A DNA stretch of 64,000 nt from Hyphomicrobiales bacterium (GCA_900468065.1 UBTA01000027.1:1-64000), one strand, 5' to 3'; positions 44,511 through 53,775 are shown, numbered from the stretch's first letter. Notes: generated by a model from the sequence alone, not told the origin. A program made the numbers and translations.

Positions 44511-44539
44511 TTGTCAGAACGCCGCAAAACCTCTATTTT
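44511..44539 (+). promoter_or_regulatory. Promoter of a candidate small RNA
   Basis: TTGTCA (44511-44516), exactly 17 nt, then TATTTT (44534-44539), 13 bp after the fadD stop. Strong housekeeping-like promoter with no following gene start within 400 bp. Confidence 0.6.
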
Positions 44540-44545
44540 AGGGGG

Positions 44546-44634
44546 GTGATGACTGGAGCGTGAACTCCAGCCATCGTTTGCTTAGTTAAAGAATTGGACC
44601 CGCACGGTGATTAACCAGCTCGTGCGGGTTTTTC
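44546..44634 (+). ncRNA. Candidate small regulatory RNA between fadD and pgi
   Basis: About 89 nt from the predicted +1 to the terminator. Contains hairpin CTGGAG-CGTGAA-CTCCAG (44553-44570), a single-stranded AU-rich stretch (GTTTGCTTAGTTAAAGAATT), then a rho-independent terminator ACCCGCACG...CGTGCGGGTT (44598-44630) with TTTTTC. The layout promoter-stem-loop-single-strand-terminator is typical of Hfq-dependent RNAs. It may belong to a known rhizobial sRNA family; I could not match one. Confidence 0.55.
44598..44634 (+). terminator. Intrinsic terminator
   Basis: Stem CCCGCACG/CGTGCGGG with a 14-nt loop and five T. It ends the candidate small RNA and would also stop fadD read-through. The remaining stretch to pgi (44635-44945) holds no gene I can support. 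Confidence 0.8.
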
Positions 44635-44945
44635 TTATGCCAAACGTGACGCTAAATGGTCGAAACCACATAGATCACCTCCACATTCGAGGACGGGGCT
44701 GTGTCCTGCTACAGTCCGGGAAGCCCATCCGCCCGGATGCGCCAGCTGGTTTGGCGTTGCTGCTTTCGCCCTCGAATGCTTCAAAGATTATTGCAAACAC
44801 GCCGATTTGCAACCCTAAGACGATATTCGGTTGCAGGGCGAAAAAGGTGGAATGCCTTTTTTAGCCTTCGCATGAGGACAGGCTTGATTTGCCAAGGGCA
44901 AAGCGACTAGCTATCGCAACCCTTCCGCAACGCAAGGAACCTGCC

Positions 44946-46571
44946 ATGAGCGCGCTTGTCGAACAGCTGAAATCCACCGTTTCCGACACCAACGCAACAG
45001 ATATCCGGGCTGCTTTCGCCAGCGATCCCAAGCGTTTCGCCAACTATAGCGTGACGCTTGACGACATGCTGTTCGACTATTCGAAATGCGCCGTCAACGA
45101 GAAGGTGCTGGACGGGCTGGAGGCAATCGCCAAGGCTGCCAGGGTCGCTGAAAAGCGCGATGCGATGTTTGCTGGCGATATCATCAATATCACCGAAGGC
45201 CGCGCCGTTCTGCATACGGCACTGCGCAACCGTTCCAACACGCCGGTTCTGGTCGACGGCAAGGATGTAATGCCGGATGTCAACGCAGTGCTTTCAGCCA
45301 TGGGTGTCTTTTCCGACGGTATCCGCTCTGGCACGCTGAAGGGCGCCACGGGCAAGAAGATCACCGACGTCATCAATATCGGCATCGGCGGCTCCGACCT
45401 TGGCCCGGTCATGGCGACACTGGCTCTGGCGCCCGATCATGACGGCCCGCGCCTGCATTTTGTCTCCAATATCGACGGCGCGCACATCGCCGATACGCTA
45501 AAACTGCTCGACGCAGAAACATCCCTGTTCATCGTTGCCTCGAAGACTTTCACAACCATCGAGACGATGACCAATGCCGCCACCGCGCGCGCCTTCATTG
45601 CCGAAAAGCTCGGTGAAAAGGCCGTCAGCCATCATTTCTGCGCCGTCTCGACCGCGCTCGACAAGGTTGCGGCCTTTGGCATCGACGCGGACCGCATCTT
45701 CGGTTTTTGGGACTGGGTCGGTGGGCGCTACTCGATCTGGTCGGCAATCGGCCTGCCGCTGATGATTGCCATCGGCAAGAAGAATTTTGGCGAATTCCTC
45801 GCCGGCGCCCACGCGATGGACAATCATTTCCGCACAGCTCCGTTGCGCGAAAACATCCCGATGCTGCTCGGCCTGCTCGGCTTCTACCATCGCAATGTGC
45901 TCGGCTACACTACGCGCGCCATCCTGCCCTACGACCAGCGCCTGTCGCGCTTCCCGGCCTATCTGCAGCAGCTCGACATGGAATCGAACGGCAAGGGCGT
46001 GACGCTGGATGGCACTCCGGTCGAGGGCAATTCCGGCCCGGTCGTCTGGGGCGAGCCCGGCACCAACGGCCAGCACGCCTTCTACCAGCTGATCCATCAG
46101 GGCACGAGCATCATCCCGGCCGAGTTCATGATCGCCGCCAACGGCCACGAGCCCAATCTGCGCCACCAGCATCAGCTCTTGATGGCCAATTGCCTCGCCC
46201 AGTCGGAAGCCCTGATGAAGGGCCGCACGCTTTCGGAAGCCAAGGCGCAGATGGCTTCGAAAGGCTTGGACAAGGACTTCATTGAGCGCATCGCGCCGCA
46301 CCGCGTCTTCACCGGCAACCGGCCGTCGCTGACCTTCGTCTATGACGAGATGACACCCTTCACCTTCGGACGCCTGATTGCGCTCTACGAACACCGCGTT
46401 TTCGTCGAAGGCGCGCTGTTCAACATCAATTCCTTCGATCAGTGGGGCGTCGAACTCGGCAAGGAGCTGGCAACCGGCCTGCTGCCGGTCGTCGAAGGCA
46501 AGGAAAGCGCTGCGGACCATGACTCGTCGACCGCCGGACTGGTGGCGGCGTTATTGAAAGCAGCGAAATAA
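44946..46571 (+). CDS. pgi: Glucose-6-phosphate isomerase
   Basis: 541-aa cytosolic enzyme that interconverts glucose-6-phosphate and fructose-6-phosphate. [16 protein letters not shown] near residue 155, [13 protein letters not shown] near 205, [14 protein letters not shown] and [16 protein letters not shown] near 375 are the family signatures. ATG 44946 with AAGGA 7 nt upstream. It would convert the product of fructokinase (encoded at 51393-52319) toward glucose-6-phosphate. Confidence 0.95.
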   Translation: MSALVEQLKSTVSDTNATDIRAAFASDPKRFANYSVTLDDMLFDYSKCAVNEKVLDGLEAIAKAARVAEKRDAMFAGDIINITEGRAVLHTALRNRSNTPVLVDGKDVMPDVNAVLSAMGVFSDGIRSGTLKGATGKKITDVINIGIGGSDLGPVMATLALAPDHDGPRLHFVSNIDGAHIADTLKLLDAETSLFIVASKTFTTIETMTNAATARAFIAEKLGEKAVSHHFCAVSTALDKVAAFGIDADRIFGFWDWVGGRYSIWSAIGLPLMIAIGKKNFGEFLAGAHAMDNHFRTAPLRENIPMLLGLLGFYHRNVLGYTTRAILPYDQRLSRFPAYLQQLDMESNGKGVTLDGTPVEGNSGPVVWGEPGTNGQHAFYQLIHQGTSIIPAEFMIAANGHEPNLRHQHQLLMANCLAQSEALMKGRTLSEAKAQMASKGLDKDFIERIAPHRVFTGNRPSLTFVYDEMTPFTFGRLIALYEHRVFVEGALFNINSFDQWGVELGKELATGLLPVVEGKESAADHDSSTAGLVAALLKAAK

Positions 46572-46664
46572 ATCCATCGGAGCCTTGTTGCGCATCGCGG
46601 AACTAAAAACTTTCGCACCGGTTTCTGGTGTTGGTTTCGACACGCGAATGACGCGCATAGGCCG

Positions 46665-47324
46665 TCATGAGGGGAGACGCCCTGCAGCCGGACGCAGGGC
46701 GCCATTTGGGCTCGCGGCCGGGCAGATGGGCAGTGCATCGATGCCCTGCTCTTTCAGGATGTCTTTCAGATCGACGGCGCCAAGCACCGGAAAATATGTG
46801 TCTACTGAACTCGCCTGAAGCCATGCGGCAACTGATAGGCCTTGTTCATTTGGTGACGCCGCGCCATTCCAGCAGCCGCCGTCAAAACTCATGGAGATGT
46901 ACCCCTTGCCCTTCACGCCGGCTCTTTTCGCATTGCCAATTTGCCCCTGCAGTTCCCGCATTCGTTGAGCATCAGCGACACTCATTGTCAGTATCACGAC
47001 TTTTTGGCCCGCTTTAACCTCTCCATTCAACGCAATGGCTGCCGCGTTTCCGGACAAAAGATCGAGATGGAAGCTGCCGAGATAATGCTGGGCGGCCTCG
47101 GTGGCCTGCCAGCCCATGGCCAGTGAAACGTCGCCCCTTTTCAAAACAAGCGGCTCCGGCAAGATTAGAGCCAGGCGCATTGCACCTGGATCGAACTCGA
47201 GGGGATTGAAGCGGGAGAACTTCACAAGAGCGGCCGGCGAGAATGTGGTGCAGGCGGCAAGCAGTGCCGCCACAGCGACGACGCAGGATGTATTCCGTAA
47301 CAGGCAGGTCATGACTGATTGCAT
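46665..47324 (-). CDS. Putative lipoprotein of unknown function
   Basis: 219-aa protein. Lipobox LLAAC (Cys25) after an N-terminal hydrophobic signal, so likely lipid-anchored. The mature part is beta-strand-rich with a Gly-rich block (GYISMSFDGGCWNGAAS) and no recognised domain. The start may be at an ATG four codons downstream. Confidence 0.65.
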   Translation of the reverse strand: MQSVMTCLLRNTSCVVAVAALLAACTTFSPAALVKFSRFNPLEFDPGAMRLALILPEPLVLKRGDVSLAMGWQATEAAQHYLGSFHLDLLSGNAAAIALNGEVKAGQKVVILTMSVADAQRMRELQGQIGNAKRAGVKGKGYISMSFDGGCWNGAASPNEQGLSVAAWLQASSVDTYFPVLGAVDLKDILKEQGIDALPICPAASPNGALRPAAGRLPS

Positions 47325-47343
47325 CCTATGCAGATTGACGAGA

Positions 47344-47359
47344 TATAATTATCGTTATA
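47344..47359. promoter_or_regulatory. Inverted repeat TATAA-N6-TTATA before the DUF2975/HTH pair
   Basis: Perfect 5-bp arms around TTATCG, 23 bp before the DUF2975 start, in a strongly AT-rich gap. Possible autoregulatory operator for the small Cro-type protein encoded downstream. Confidence 0.35.
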
Positions 47360-47381
47360 CAATAATTTTTATGCGGTAAAC

Positions 47382-47948
47382 ATGAAAGTTCTGAACATGA
47401 GTCAGCATTCTTCGAAGACCATCCAAAGCCTGAGCAGGCTGATGAAGCGTCTTGTTCTCGTCCTCGCGGCGGGCATTTCGTTTGCCGTGATTTATGTGCT
47501 GTGGCTACTGTCCTTCGATCAGCCAGCTTTTGCCGACCTCGTCAAAGCGAACATGTTTGAGGAAATCCCGATGACGGTGTCGCGCACTGCGGTGACGGCC
47601 CTTATCCTGCTCGGCACCGTTAATCTCTGGATCGCATTTTCCGGTCTGTCCGCGGTCTGGCACCTGTTCGACGGGTTCGAACGCGGAGACGTCTTTTCCG
47701 CGAGAAGCGGCGGGTTGTTGCGAAAGGCCGGCGTTGCCGCCTTGATCGGTGCTGCCAGCATTGTGCTGTCGCGCACCCTTGCAGTTCTGATCGTCACCCT
47801 TGGTAATCCGCCCGGCCAAAAGGTCCTGTTGGTTGTTTTTGGGACCAGCGAAGTGTTTCTCCTGTTGGTGTCCGTTCTGCTTCTGGTGATGGGCCATATC
47901 ATTCGGCTCGCTGCCGATATCGACGCGGAAAACCGGAGCTTTGTTTAG
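47382..47948 (+). CDS. DUF2975 membrane protein
   Basis: 188-aa inner-membrane protein with four hydrophobic segments (about 22-45, 65-85, 110-135, 145-170). The block FDGFERGDVFSARSGGLLRKAG between helices two and three is characteristic of DUF2975. Function unknown. It is followed 2 bp later by a small HTH protein, the usual partner in this family, forming a two-gene operon. Confidence 0.8.
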   Translation: MKVLNMSQHSSKTIQSLSRLMKRLVLVLAAGISFAVIYVLWLLSFDQPAFADLVKANMFEEIPMTVSRTAVTALILLGTVNLWIAFSGLSAVWHLFDGFERGDVFSARSGGLLRKAGVAALIGAASIVLSRTLAVLIVTLGNPPGQKVLLVVFGTSEVFLLLVSVLLLVMGHIIRLAADIDAENRSFV

Positions 47949-47950
47949 AA

Positions 47951-48184
47951 ATGCCGATCACCGTGAATCTCGATGTGATGCTTGCCAAGCGAAAAATGCG
48001 CTCCAAGGAGCTGTCCGAGCGTATCGGCATTACCGAGCAGAATATCTCCCTGCTGAAATCCGGCAAAGTGAAGGGCATTCGGTTTGAAACCTTGGAAAAG
48101 ATCTGCCACGTCCTTGAATGCCAACCGGGCGATATTCTCGAATATCAGCAAATCCTCCCCTCCACCACGCTGCCAGGAAGTTGA
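47951..48184 (+). CDS. Cro/CI-type (YozG-like) HTH regulator
   Basis: 77-aa single HTH domain protein: LDVMLAKRKMRSKELSERIG, then GITEQNISLLKSGKVKGIRF as helix-turn-helix, then LECQPGDILEY. Matches the small regulators encoded with DUF2975 proteins. Starts 2 bp after the previous stop, so co-translated. Likely autoregulatory. Confidence 0.85.
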   Translation: MPITVNLDVMLAKRKMRSKELSERIGITEQNISLLKSGKVKGIRFETLEKICHVLECQPGDILEYQQILPSTTLPGS

Positions 48185-48318
48185 CAATACCGGCGCCCGC
48201 ACGATGAACACAGGCTGAACGTCCAATTCAGCCTGTGTTCCGGCACCGTGGCGCATATCTTGTCTCGCGTCCTCAGGCCGGGAACACCTCCGGCGGCGCG
48301 GAGATCCGGGGCAGCGGC

Positions 48319-48561
48319 ATGCAGCACTATTTTTTCGATTTACACTTCAGCAACGAACAGGTCGTCGATGAAGACGGCGTCGATCATTTCGACGAGGGAT
48401 CCGCCGTTTATTACGGCCAGCGGATTGCCGACAAGATCGGCCGCGACACCGACTATCGCTCGCTTACCGTCCATGTGCGCACCTTCGAAGGCTCGGTGCT
48501 GGCAATCGTTGCCGCCTCGGCCGGTCGCGGCTTCGAGCAGATGGCGTTGATGGGCAGATAA
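48319..48561 (+). CDS. DUF6894-like small protein
   Basis: 80-aa protein beginning MQHYFFDLHFSNEQVVDEDG; the pattern YFFDL...D.DG at the start followed by a helical middle fits the small DUF6894-type family common in rhizobia. The ribosome site is weak (GGGG). Function unknown. Confidence 0.6.
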   Translation: MQHYFFDLHFSNEQVVDEDGVDHFDEGSAVYYGQRIADKIGRDTDYRSLTVHVRTFEGSVLAIVAASAGRGFEQMALMGR

Positions 48562-48617
48562 TGAGCCCAGCCGTGCCCCACCTTGGCAGCAGCGTGTTGC
48601 GTCTGCCACAAGCCACG

Positions 48618-49505
48618 TCATGCCCGAAATAGGTTTTCGCTCATGAACCGCACGAACGCCTGCACCTTCGGCGACAAATGACGGCTGGATGGCCACAGAA
48701 TATTGAACTCGCCGACATCCTCGATATGCTCGGCCAGAACCGGAACAAGCTTTCCGTGCGCGATCTGACTGTGGATCGTGAAGTGCGGCAAACAGGCAAT
48801 GCCAAGCCCTTGCTCTGCCATGCTGACAAGCGGCTCGAGCGTACTGGCCATAGAGGATACCGGCAGCTCCAATTTTCTCCGTCCCGGATCATGTCTTAAT
48901 GGCCAGCGTTCCAGCTTGCCGGAGGACGGATATTTGTGGTGAAGGCAGATATGGCCTGATAGGTCCTGCGGCTTTTCCGGAATTCCGAAGCGGGCGAAGT
49001 ACTCGGCCGTTCCGACGACACGATGCGAGAACTTTCCGAGCGTCCGCGTCATCAGGCGGCTATCGCTGAGATCTCCGGTTCGAACCACGGCGTCAAAACC
49101 CTCTTCGATCACATCGACCAGCCGGTCCGTGAAATCGAGATCGATGGAGACTTCCGGGAACAGACGCATGAACTTGGTGATCGCCGGCATGAACAGCATT
49201 CCGGCGAGCGGTAGGCTGACGCGGAGACGACCGCGCGGCGCGGCAAGAGTTTGCGACAGTTCCTGCTCGGCCGCTTCTATCTCGGAAAAAATCCGGCGGC
49301 AGCGTTCGAGGAACATCGTTCCTTCCGCTGTGATCGCGATGCTGCGCGTACTGCGGTGAAACAGCCGGACACCAAGCCTCTTCTCCAGACGGGCCATTGC
49401 CTTGCCGACGGCCGACGAGGAGATACCGAGAACCTCACCTGCCCCAACGAAGCTGCGGGTTTCCGCCACGATCACGAATACGTTCAGGGAACCGATGTTT
49501 TCCAT
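48618..49505 (-). CDS. LysR-family transcriptional regulator
   Basis: 295-aa regulator. N-terminal winged HTH (about 5-60): VIVAETRSFVGAGEVLGISS, SAVGKAMARLEKRLG; C-terminal effector-binding domain. I chose ATG 49505 because GGAG lies 8 nt upstream; the longer reading starts inside the 40-bp palindrome. Divergent from the small monooxygenase, which is probably its target. Effector unknown. Confidence 0.88.
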   Translation of the reverse strand: MENIGSLNVFVIVAETRSFVGAGEVLGISSSAVGKAMARLEKRLGVRLFHRSTRSIAITAEGTMFLERCRRIFSEIEAAEQELSQTLAAPRGRLRVSLPLAGMLFMPAITKFMRLFPEVSIDLDFTDRLVDVIEEGFDAVVRTGDLSDSRLMTRTLGKFSHRVVGTAEYFARFGIPEKPQDLSGHICLHHKYPSSGKLERWPLRHDPGRRKLELPVSSMASTLEPLVSMAEQGLGIACLPHFTIHSQIAHGKLVPVLAEHIEDVGEFNILWPSSRHLSPKVQAFVRFMSENLFRA

Positions 49506-49513
49506 GACAGGCA

Positions 49514-49553
49514 CTCCATTGATAGCGGACATCCATGTCCGCTATCAATGGAG
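49514..49553. promoter_or_regulatory. Perfect 40-bp palindrome between lysR and a monooxygenase gene
   Basis: Left arm CTCCATTGATAGCGGACAT (49514-49532), 2-nt centre CC, right arm its exact reverse complement (49535-49553). 19-bp perfect arms are far beyond ordinary LysR boxes (T-N11-A). Each arm encodes ATG TCC GCT ATC AAT GGA in its outward direction, which mimics a start codon for both neighbours. Confidence 0.85.
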
Positions 49554-49639
49554 CCATAACCCGTTTTTTCACTCATCGTCACGAACTAAGTCTCATCCCG
49601 GCGGCATATTCCGCCGATCGTTTTGCAGATGGAGACAAC

Positions 49640-49993
49640 GTGACTCACTTCCCAAAGGCCGAATTTCAACTCTCTCCCCAGCCGACCGTGTTTGTCGTGA
49701 ACGTCATCCATGCCCACCCGGGCAAACAGGATGAGGCATTTCAGATCATCCAGGATGTCGTTCACTACGTTGCCGAACGCAAGGCAGGCTTTCTCTGGAG
49801 CAACCTGTCGAAAAGCACGGACGGCAAGACTGTCGTAAACATCGAGGCAATCCAGAACGCCGACAATGTCGACGAGTTCTTCTCCGATCCCGTCTTCGTG
49901 GAAAAATTCAAATATCTGGACGCCGTGTCGAAAAGCGAATTTCATATCTACAAGGTCGGGGACCTCGTCCTTCCTGCCTTGAGCGCGACGTAG
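49640..49993 (+). CDS. ABM-domain (antibiotic biosynthesis monooxygenase-like) protein
   Basis: 117-aa ferredoxin-like fold protein: TVFVVNVIHAHPGKQDEAFQ, FLWSNLSKSTDGKTVVNIEA, then FHIYKVGDLVL. Such small dimeric proteins act as quinone-forming or heme-degrading monooxygenases, or bind reactive aromatics. GTG 49640 with ATGGAGA just upstream is preferred over a start inside the palindrome, which would add 35 unconserved-looking residues. Divergent from lysR. Confidence 0.75.
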   Translation: MTHFPKAEFQLSPQPTVFVVNVIHAHPGKQDEAFQIIQDVVHYVAERKAGFLWSNLSKSTDGKTVVNIEAIQNADNVDEFFSDPVFVEKFKYLDAVSKSEFHIYKVGDLVLPALSAT

Positions 49994-50178
49994 GATCGGC
50001 GCTGGCCGGGCGCAACGGCGCCCGGATCAGTTCACCGCCCCCTGGACGAGGCCGTCTGTAGATAGCCGATCATCCGCCTGTCATCGGAGCATGATCAAAC
50101 GGGCCAAATGCAGCCGTCACCTGATTCGAGGTCAGCCGGTTCTTCCCGGCAGGTGGCAAAGCCCCGTCGAGGCGACTT

Positions 50179-51216
50179 ATGGAAAAAACCGTTCTCGTTG
50201 TCACCGATGCCTGGCATCCGCAGGTCAACGGCGTCGTGCGTACCCTCGATGAGCTCGCCCGGTCCCTGAAGGAACAGGGCATCGCCATTCACTTCCTGAC
50301 GCCCGAGCGGTTTGCGACCTTTCCGCTGCCTTTCTATTCCGATATCCGGCTGGCGCTGCCGATGCGGCGGCAGGTGGCGGGCGAAATCGACGCGGTGGCG
50401 CCCGATTACATCCATATCGCCACGGAAGGACCACTTGGTCTGGTGGCGCGCGGAATCTGTCTGCGCAGAGGACTACCGTTCACAACGAGCTACCACACGC
50501 GGTTTCCCGAATTTGTCAGCGCCCGCCTGCCCATCCCGGAAAGCTGGAGCTACTGGTGGCTGCGCCAGTTTCATAATTCCGGCAATGGGATGATGGTCGC
50601 GACTGCTTCGCTGGGGACCGAAATGGCCGCCCATGGATTTCACAATATCAAGCGCTGGACGCGGGGGATCGACACCACACTGTTTGATCCGGCGCGCCGT
50701 CAAGAACTTCCGTTTCCACGCCCGATCTTCCTGAATGTCGGACGCGTTGCCGTGGAGAAGAACCTGCCTGCCTTCCTCGACCTCGATCTGCCGGGCAGCA
50801 AGCTTGTCGTCGGCGACGGCCCGGACCTTGCTGCGTTGCGGCAGCGCTATCGGGATGTGCATTTTCTCGGCAAGCGGCTGGGCACGGAATTGGCGACGCT
50901 CTATGCGTCGGCGGATGTCTTCGTCTTCCCGAGCCGGGTTGATACATTCGGCAATGTCATTCTGGAAGCACTCGCCAGCGGCTGCCCGGTTGCCGCTTTC
51001 CCGGTCACGGCACCGAAAGATATTCTGGGCGATGGCGGCGGCGTATTGTCCATCGATCTCAGACAAGCGGCGCTTGCCGCGCTGACACTGTCGCGCGAGG
51101 AGGCGCGGCAAAAAGCGTTGACGTTCAGCTGGAGCGAATGCGCCCGCCAGTTTCTGTCAAATCTCGCCGGAGTGCCCCGCAGCGCCTTTGCCGGGCGCCG
51201 GTTGCGGCCGATGTAG
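50179..51216 (+). CDS. GT4-family glycosyltransferase
   Basis: 345-aa cytosolic/peripheral GT-B glycosyltransferase. N-terminal acceptor domain (DAWHPQVNGVVRTLDELAR, PDYIHIATEGPLGLVARG, TTSYHTRFPE) and C-terminal nucleotide-sugar domain (FLNVGRVAVEKNL; ADVFVFPSRVDTFGNVILEALASG with the E-x7-E motif). Resembles mannosyl- and glycolipid-forming enzymes such as SQDG-synthase-like or diacylglycerol glycosyltransferases of rhizobia; the acceptor is not determinable. Confidence 0.87.
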   Translation: MEKTVLVVTDAWHPQVNGVVRTLDELARSLKEQGIAIHFLTPERFATFPLPFYSDIRLALPMRRQVAGEIDAVAPDYIHIATEGPLGLVARGICLRRGLPFTTSYHTRFPEFVSARLPIPESWSYWWLRQFHNSGNGMMVATASLGTEMAAHGFHNIKRWTRGIDTTLFDPARRQELPFPRPIFLNVGRVAVEKNLPAFLDLDLPGSKLVVGDGPDLAALRQRYRDVHFLGKRLGTELATLYASADVFVFPSRVDTFGNVILEALASGCPVAAFPVTAPKDILGDGGGVLSIDLRQAALAALTLSREEARQKALTFSWSECARQFLSNLAGVPRSAFAGRRLRPM

Positions 51217-51284
51217 ATTACCGGGACAGTCGCCGCTTAGCTCAATGTCGAGTTATCGCAACGGATAGCCGAAAACGTTCCTTT

Positions 51285-51330
51285 ACCCTCCCCTTGAGGG
51301 GGAGGGTCGGCACGCAGTGCCGGGGTGGGG
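51285..51330. repeat. GC-rich inverted repeat (CCCCTCCCC family), second site
   Basis: ACCCTCCCC/GGGGAGGGT (51285-51307) followed by GGCAC-GCA-GTGCC and a G-rich tail. Same family as 127-153. It occupies most of the gap between the GT4 and fructokinase genes. Confidence 0.65.
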
Positions 51331-51392
51331 TGATCTGCAAGTCTCCCGATGACATTGAAGTCGCGATCGTCACCCCTCAAGTGAGAGGTGGA

Positions 51393-52319
51393 TTAAAGCC
51401 CGATCTCGTAGCTCCATGGCGGGTTTGCGCCAGCGCGCGAGACGGTCACGGCGGCGGCTTTTGCGCCGAGCGAAAGCGCGTCGCGGACAGCACTTTCGCT
51501 GAGCGTCGCGACCTGTTCCTTGGTCAGGAGATTGTTCATCTTCAGCGAGGCAAGGATGCCCGCATCAAACGTATCGCCGGCGCCGACGGTATCAACAACC
51601 TCGACCTTTTCGCCCGGCACCGAAACCTTGCCGCGCGTCGTATAACCGTCGGCCCCATCGGCGCCCTTGGTGATGACAACGAGTTTCGGGCCGCGCTTAA
51701 GCCACTTGGCAACCAGTTCGTCATGCGTACCCTCTTCGCCGAACCAGTCGAGATCCTCGTCGGAGAATTTGACGATGTCGGACATTTTAACCATCCGCAG
51801 CATGCGTGCCTTGTGGGCCTCGGCATCGTTGATGAAGCCGGGGCGGATATTCGGATCGAAGGAGATCACCCGCTTCTGATGCTCGCGGGTCATCAGCGCT
51901 TCGTAAGTCGAGCCGCACGGTTCGGGGATGAGGCTGATCGCACCAAAATGCAGCGCCTCGCAGAAATCCCCGAGTGCCGGGAGGTGGTCCTTGGTGATCA
52001 TCCGGCCGGCCGTATTCTCATCGAAGAAGGCATAGGTTGCCGAGCCGTTGACCAATTTGACGAAGGCGACCGTGGTGTGCAGCGACAGGGTGGCGCAGGG
52101 GCCGAAATCGACATTGCTGGATTTCAGCGTCTCGCGCAGCATATCGCCGAACATGTCGTCGGAGAGACCGGTGAAGAAGCCGGTGGGGATGCCGAGGCGC
52201 CCGAGCGCGATGGCCGTGTTGAAGATCGCTCCGCCGGAATAGGGAGCAAACGCCGTTTCGCCCGCCGTCGTCTGGCGTGGCAGCATATCGATCAAGGCTT
52301 CCCCACAGCAAACGATCAC
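51393..52319 (-). CDS. frk: Fructokinase (PfkB family)
   Basis: 308-aa sugar kinase. PfkB signature GGAIFNTAIALGRLG near residue 30 and catalytic block VVDTVGAGDTFDAGIL near 245 with the base Asp. Substrate fructose fits the nearby frc fructose locus and similar rhizobial gene placement next to pyrE; another ketose or ribose-like sugar is possible. Ends the minus-strand run before the repeat at 51285. Confidence 0.85.
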   Translation of the reverse strand: MIVCCGEALIDMLPRQTTAGETAFAPYSGGAIFNTAIALGRLGIPTGFFTGLSDDMFGDMLRETLKSSNVDFGPCATLSLHTTVAFVKLVNGSATYAFFDENTAGRMITKDHLPALGDFCEALHFGAISLIPEPCGSTYEALMTREHQKRVISFDPNIRPGFINDAEAHKARMLRMVKMSDIVKFSDEDLDWFGEEGTHDELVAKWLKRGPKLVVITKGADGADGYTTRGKVSVPGEKVEVVDTVGAGDTFDAGILASLKMNNLLTKEQVATLSESAVRDALSLGAKAAAVTVSRAGANPPWSYEIGL

Positions 52320-52394
52320 GGCGACGTCCTCCCCATCATGAATGTTATTTCAATCGATTTAAGCCAAACCGCGCCAAAATTCCAGCGCCGTTTT

Positions 52395-53093
52395 TTAAGC
52401 TGTCGGAAGCTCGCTGATGCCGCCGTTGCGGCCGGACCATTCGAGCGGCGCGTTGAGGAAGGCTTCGACCTCGGAGAGCGTCTTTTCGTCGAACAATTTC
52501 TGCTGCTTGGCGACACCCAACACGTCGCGCCAGGTGGCGATATTGTGCAGCGTCACGCCCTTGTCCTGCATCTCGGCGCGGGCCTTCGGGAAGATATCGT
52601 AGTAAAACAGGGCCATGCCATGATCGACGACGCCGCCGGCGGCGCGGATGGCGTCGATGAACTTGAACATCGAGCCGCCGGCCGTCGTCAGGTCCTCGAT
52701 GACGAGGACGCGGGCCCCTTCCGGCATATGTCCCTCGATCTGGGCATTGCGGCCGTGGCCCTTCGGGGCCTTGCGGACATAGATCATCGGTAGCGCCAGG
52801 CGCTCGGCCAGCATCGCGGCAAACGGAATGCCCGCCGTTTCGCCGCCGGCGATAACGTCGAATTGCTCGAAACCGGCTTCGCGCAGCACGGTGGCTGCGG
52901 CAAAATCCATCACCGCAGAGCGGATGCGCGGGTACGAAATCAGCTTGCGGCAGTCAATATAGACCGGGCTCGCCATGCCGGACGCCAGCTTGTAGGGCTT
53001 GTCGGCGCTGAAATGAACCGCCTTGATTTCCCAGAGCATCTTGGCGACGAGTTCAGCCATCACGGCCTTGTCGGGAAAGGATGTCTGGATCAT
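52395..53093 (-). CDS. pyrE: Orotate phosphoribosyltransferase
   Basis: 232-aa cytosolic enzyme of pyrimidine synthesis (orotate + PRPP to OMP). PRPP-binding motif [14 protein letters not shown] near residue 125 and [15 protein letters not shown] near 70. ATG 53093 is preceded by AGGAGC and a run of C on the coding strand, which includes nine consecutive C between the ribosome site and the ATG. A longer reading starting upstream has no ribosome site. Confidence 0.94.
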   Translation of the reverse strand: MIQTSFPDKAVMAELVAKMLWEIKAVHFSADKPYKLASGMASPVYIDCRKLISYPRIRSAVMDFAAATVLREAGFEQFDVIAGGETAGIPFAAMLAERLALPMIYVRKAPKGHGRNAQIEGHMPEGARVLVIEDLTTAGGSMFKFIDAIRAAGGVVDHGMALFYYDIFPKARAEMQDKGVTLHNIATWRDVLGVAKQQKLFDEKTLSEVEAFLNAPLEWSGRNGGISELPTA

Positions 53094-53208
53094 CGGGGGG
53101 GGGCTCCTGCAGCTCGGGATTTTTATCACCCGCCGCATAGCAGGTCAGGCAGCGCAATGCCAGAGGTGGAGGGCGCGGCCAATACCAAGGATCGCCGCGC
53201 CGCCAAAG

Positions 53209-53775
53209 TCAGCCGTTCTGGTTCTCGCCCTCTTGCTGGCAGAAGGTGATGCGATTGTTGAAGGGATCGATCACTTCGACCTCCAGCCCCCAGGGCACCT
53301 TGTTCACGCCCGGCTTCATGTAGCGGTAGTTCTTGCCCGCCAGTTCGACTTGCAGTGCCGCCGCATCCCCGACACGGACAAAGACGCGCGCGCCGGGGCT
53401 TGCGTCACCGGCATGCTCGCTCAGATGCAAGATCATGTCCTCCCGGGTGACCTGGCAATAGAGCGGAAAATTATCGCCGAAGCGATGCTCCCAATCGAGC
53501 GTGAAGCCGAGAAAGCCGCAATAGAACTCCATCGCCTTGGCGACGTCGAAGATGCGAAAAATCGGGATCGGCGGCTGGATGCCGACATGGCCGTCCTGCT
53601 TTTGTGGAGCTTTGTCTGCCGTCTCGATCTTTGCCGACAGGATATTCCATTGATCGTAGCCGAACTGGGCCGCGACAATCTCAAGGGCTTCGCTATGGGA
53701 AAGGCTGGTATTGCGGTCCGCAAAGGCCTGCTTCAGCACCTTTGCCATCAGCTTTGCATCGCGAAAATCGCGCAT
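53209..53775 (-). CDS. Glyoxalase/bleomycin-resistance (VOC) superfamily protein with N-terminal extension
   Basis: 188 aa. Residues 1-50 form a helical extension (AKLMAKVLKQAFADRNTSLS, then HSEALEIVAAQFGYDQWNIL) seen in a subset of VOC proteins. The C-terminal VOC domain has FRIFDVAKAMEFYCGFLGFT and VEVIDPFNNRITF. No firm catalytic ligand set can be read. Separated from pyrE by 115 bp on the same strand. Confidence 0.8.
   Translation of the reverse strand: MRDFRDAKLMAKVLKQAFADRNTSLSHSEALEIVAAQFGYDQWNILSAKIETADKAPQKQDGHVGIQPPIPIFRIFDVAKAMEFYCGFLGFTLDWEHRFGDNFPLYCQVTREDMILHLSEHAGDASPGARVFVRVGDAAALQVELAGKNYRYMKPGVNKVPWGLEVEVIDPFNNRITFCQQEGENQNG

Noticed and set aside
44607-44864. 85-codon reading between fadD and pgi
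   Set aside because: Overlaps the terminator of the candidate small RNA and has no ribosome site or homology signal.
49535-49639. 35-residue N-terminal extension of the monooxygenase
   Set aside because: Starts inside the palindrome; GTG 49640 has a better ribosome site and begins just before the conserved domain.
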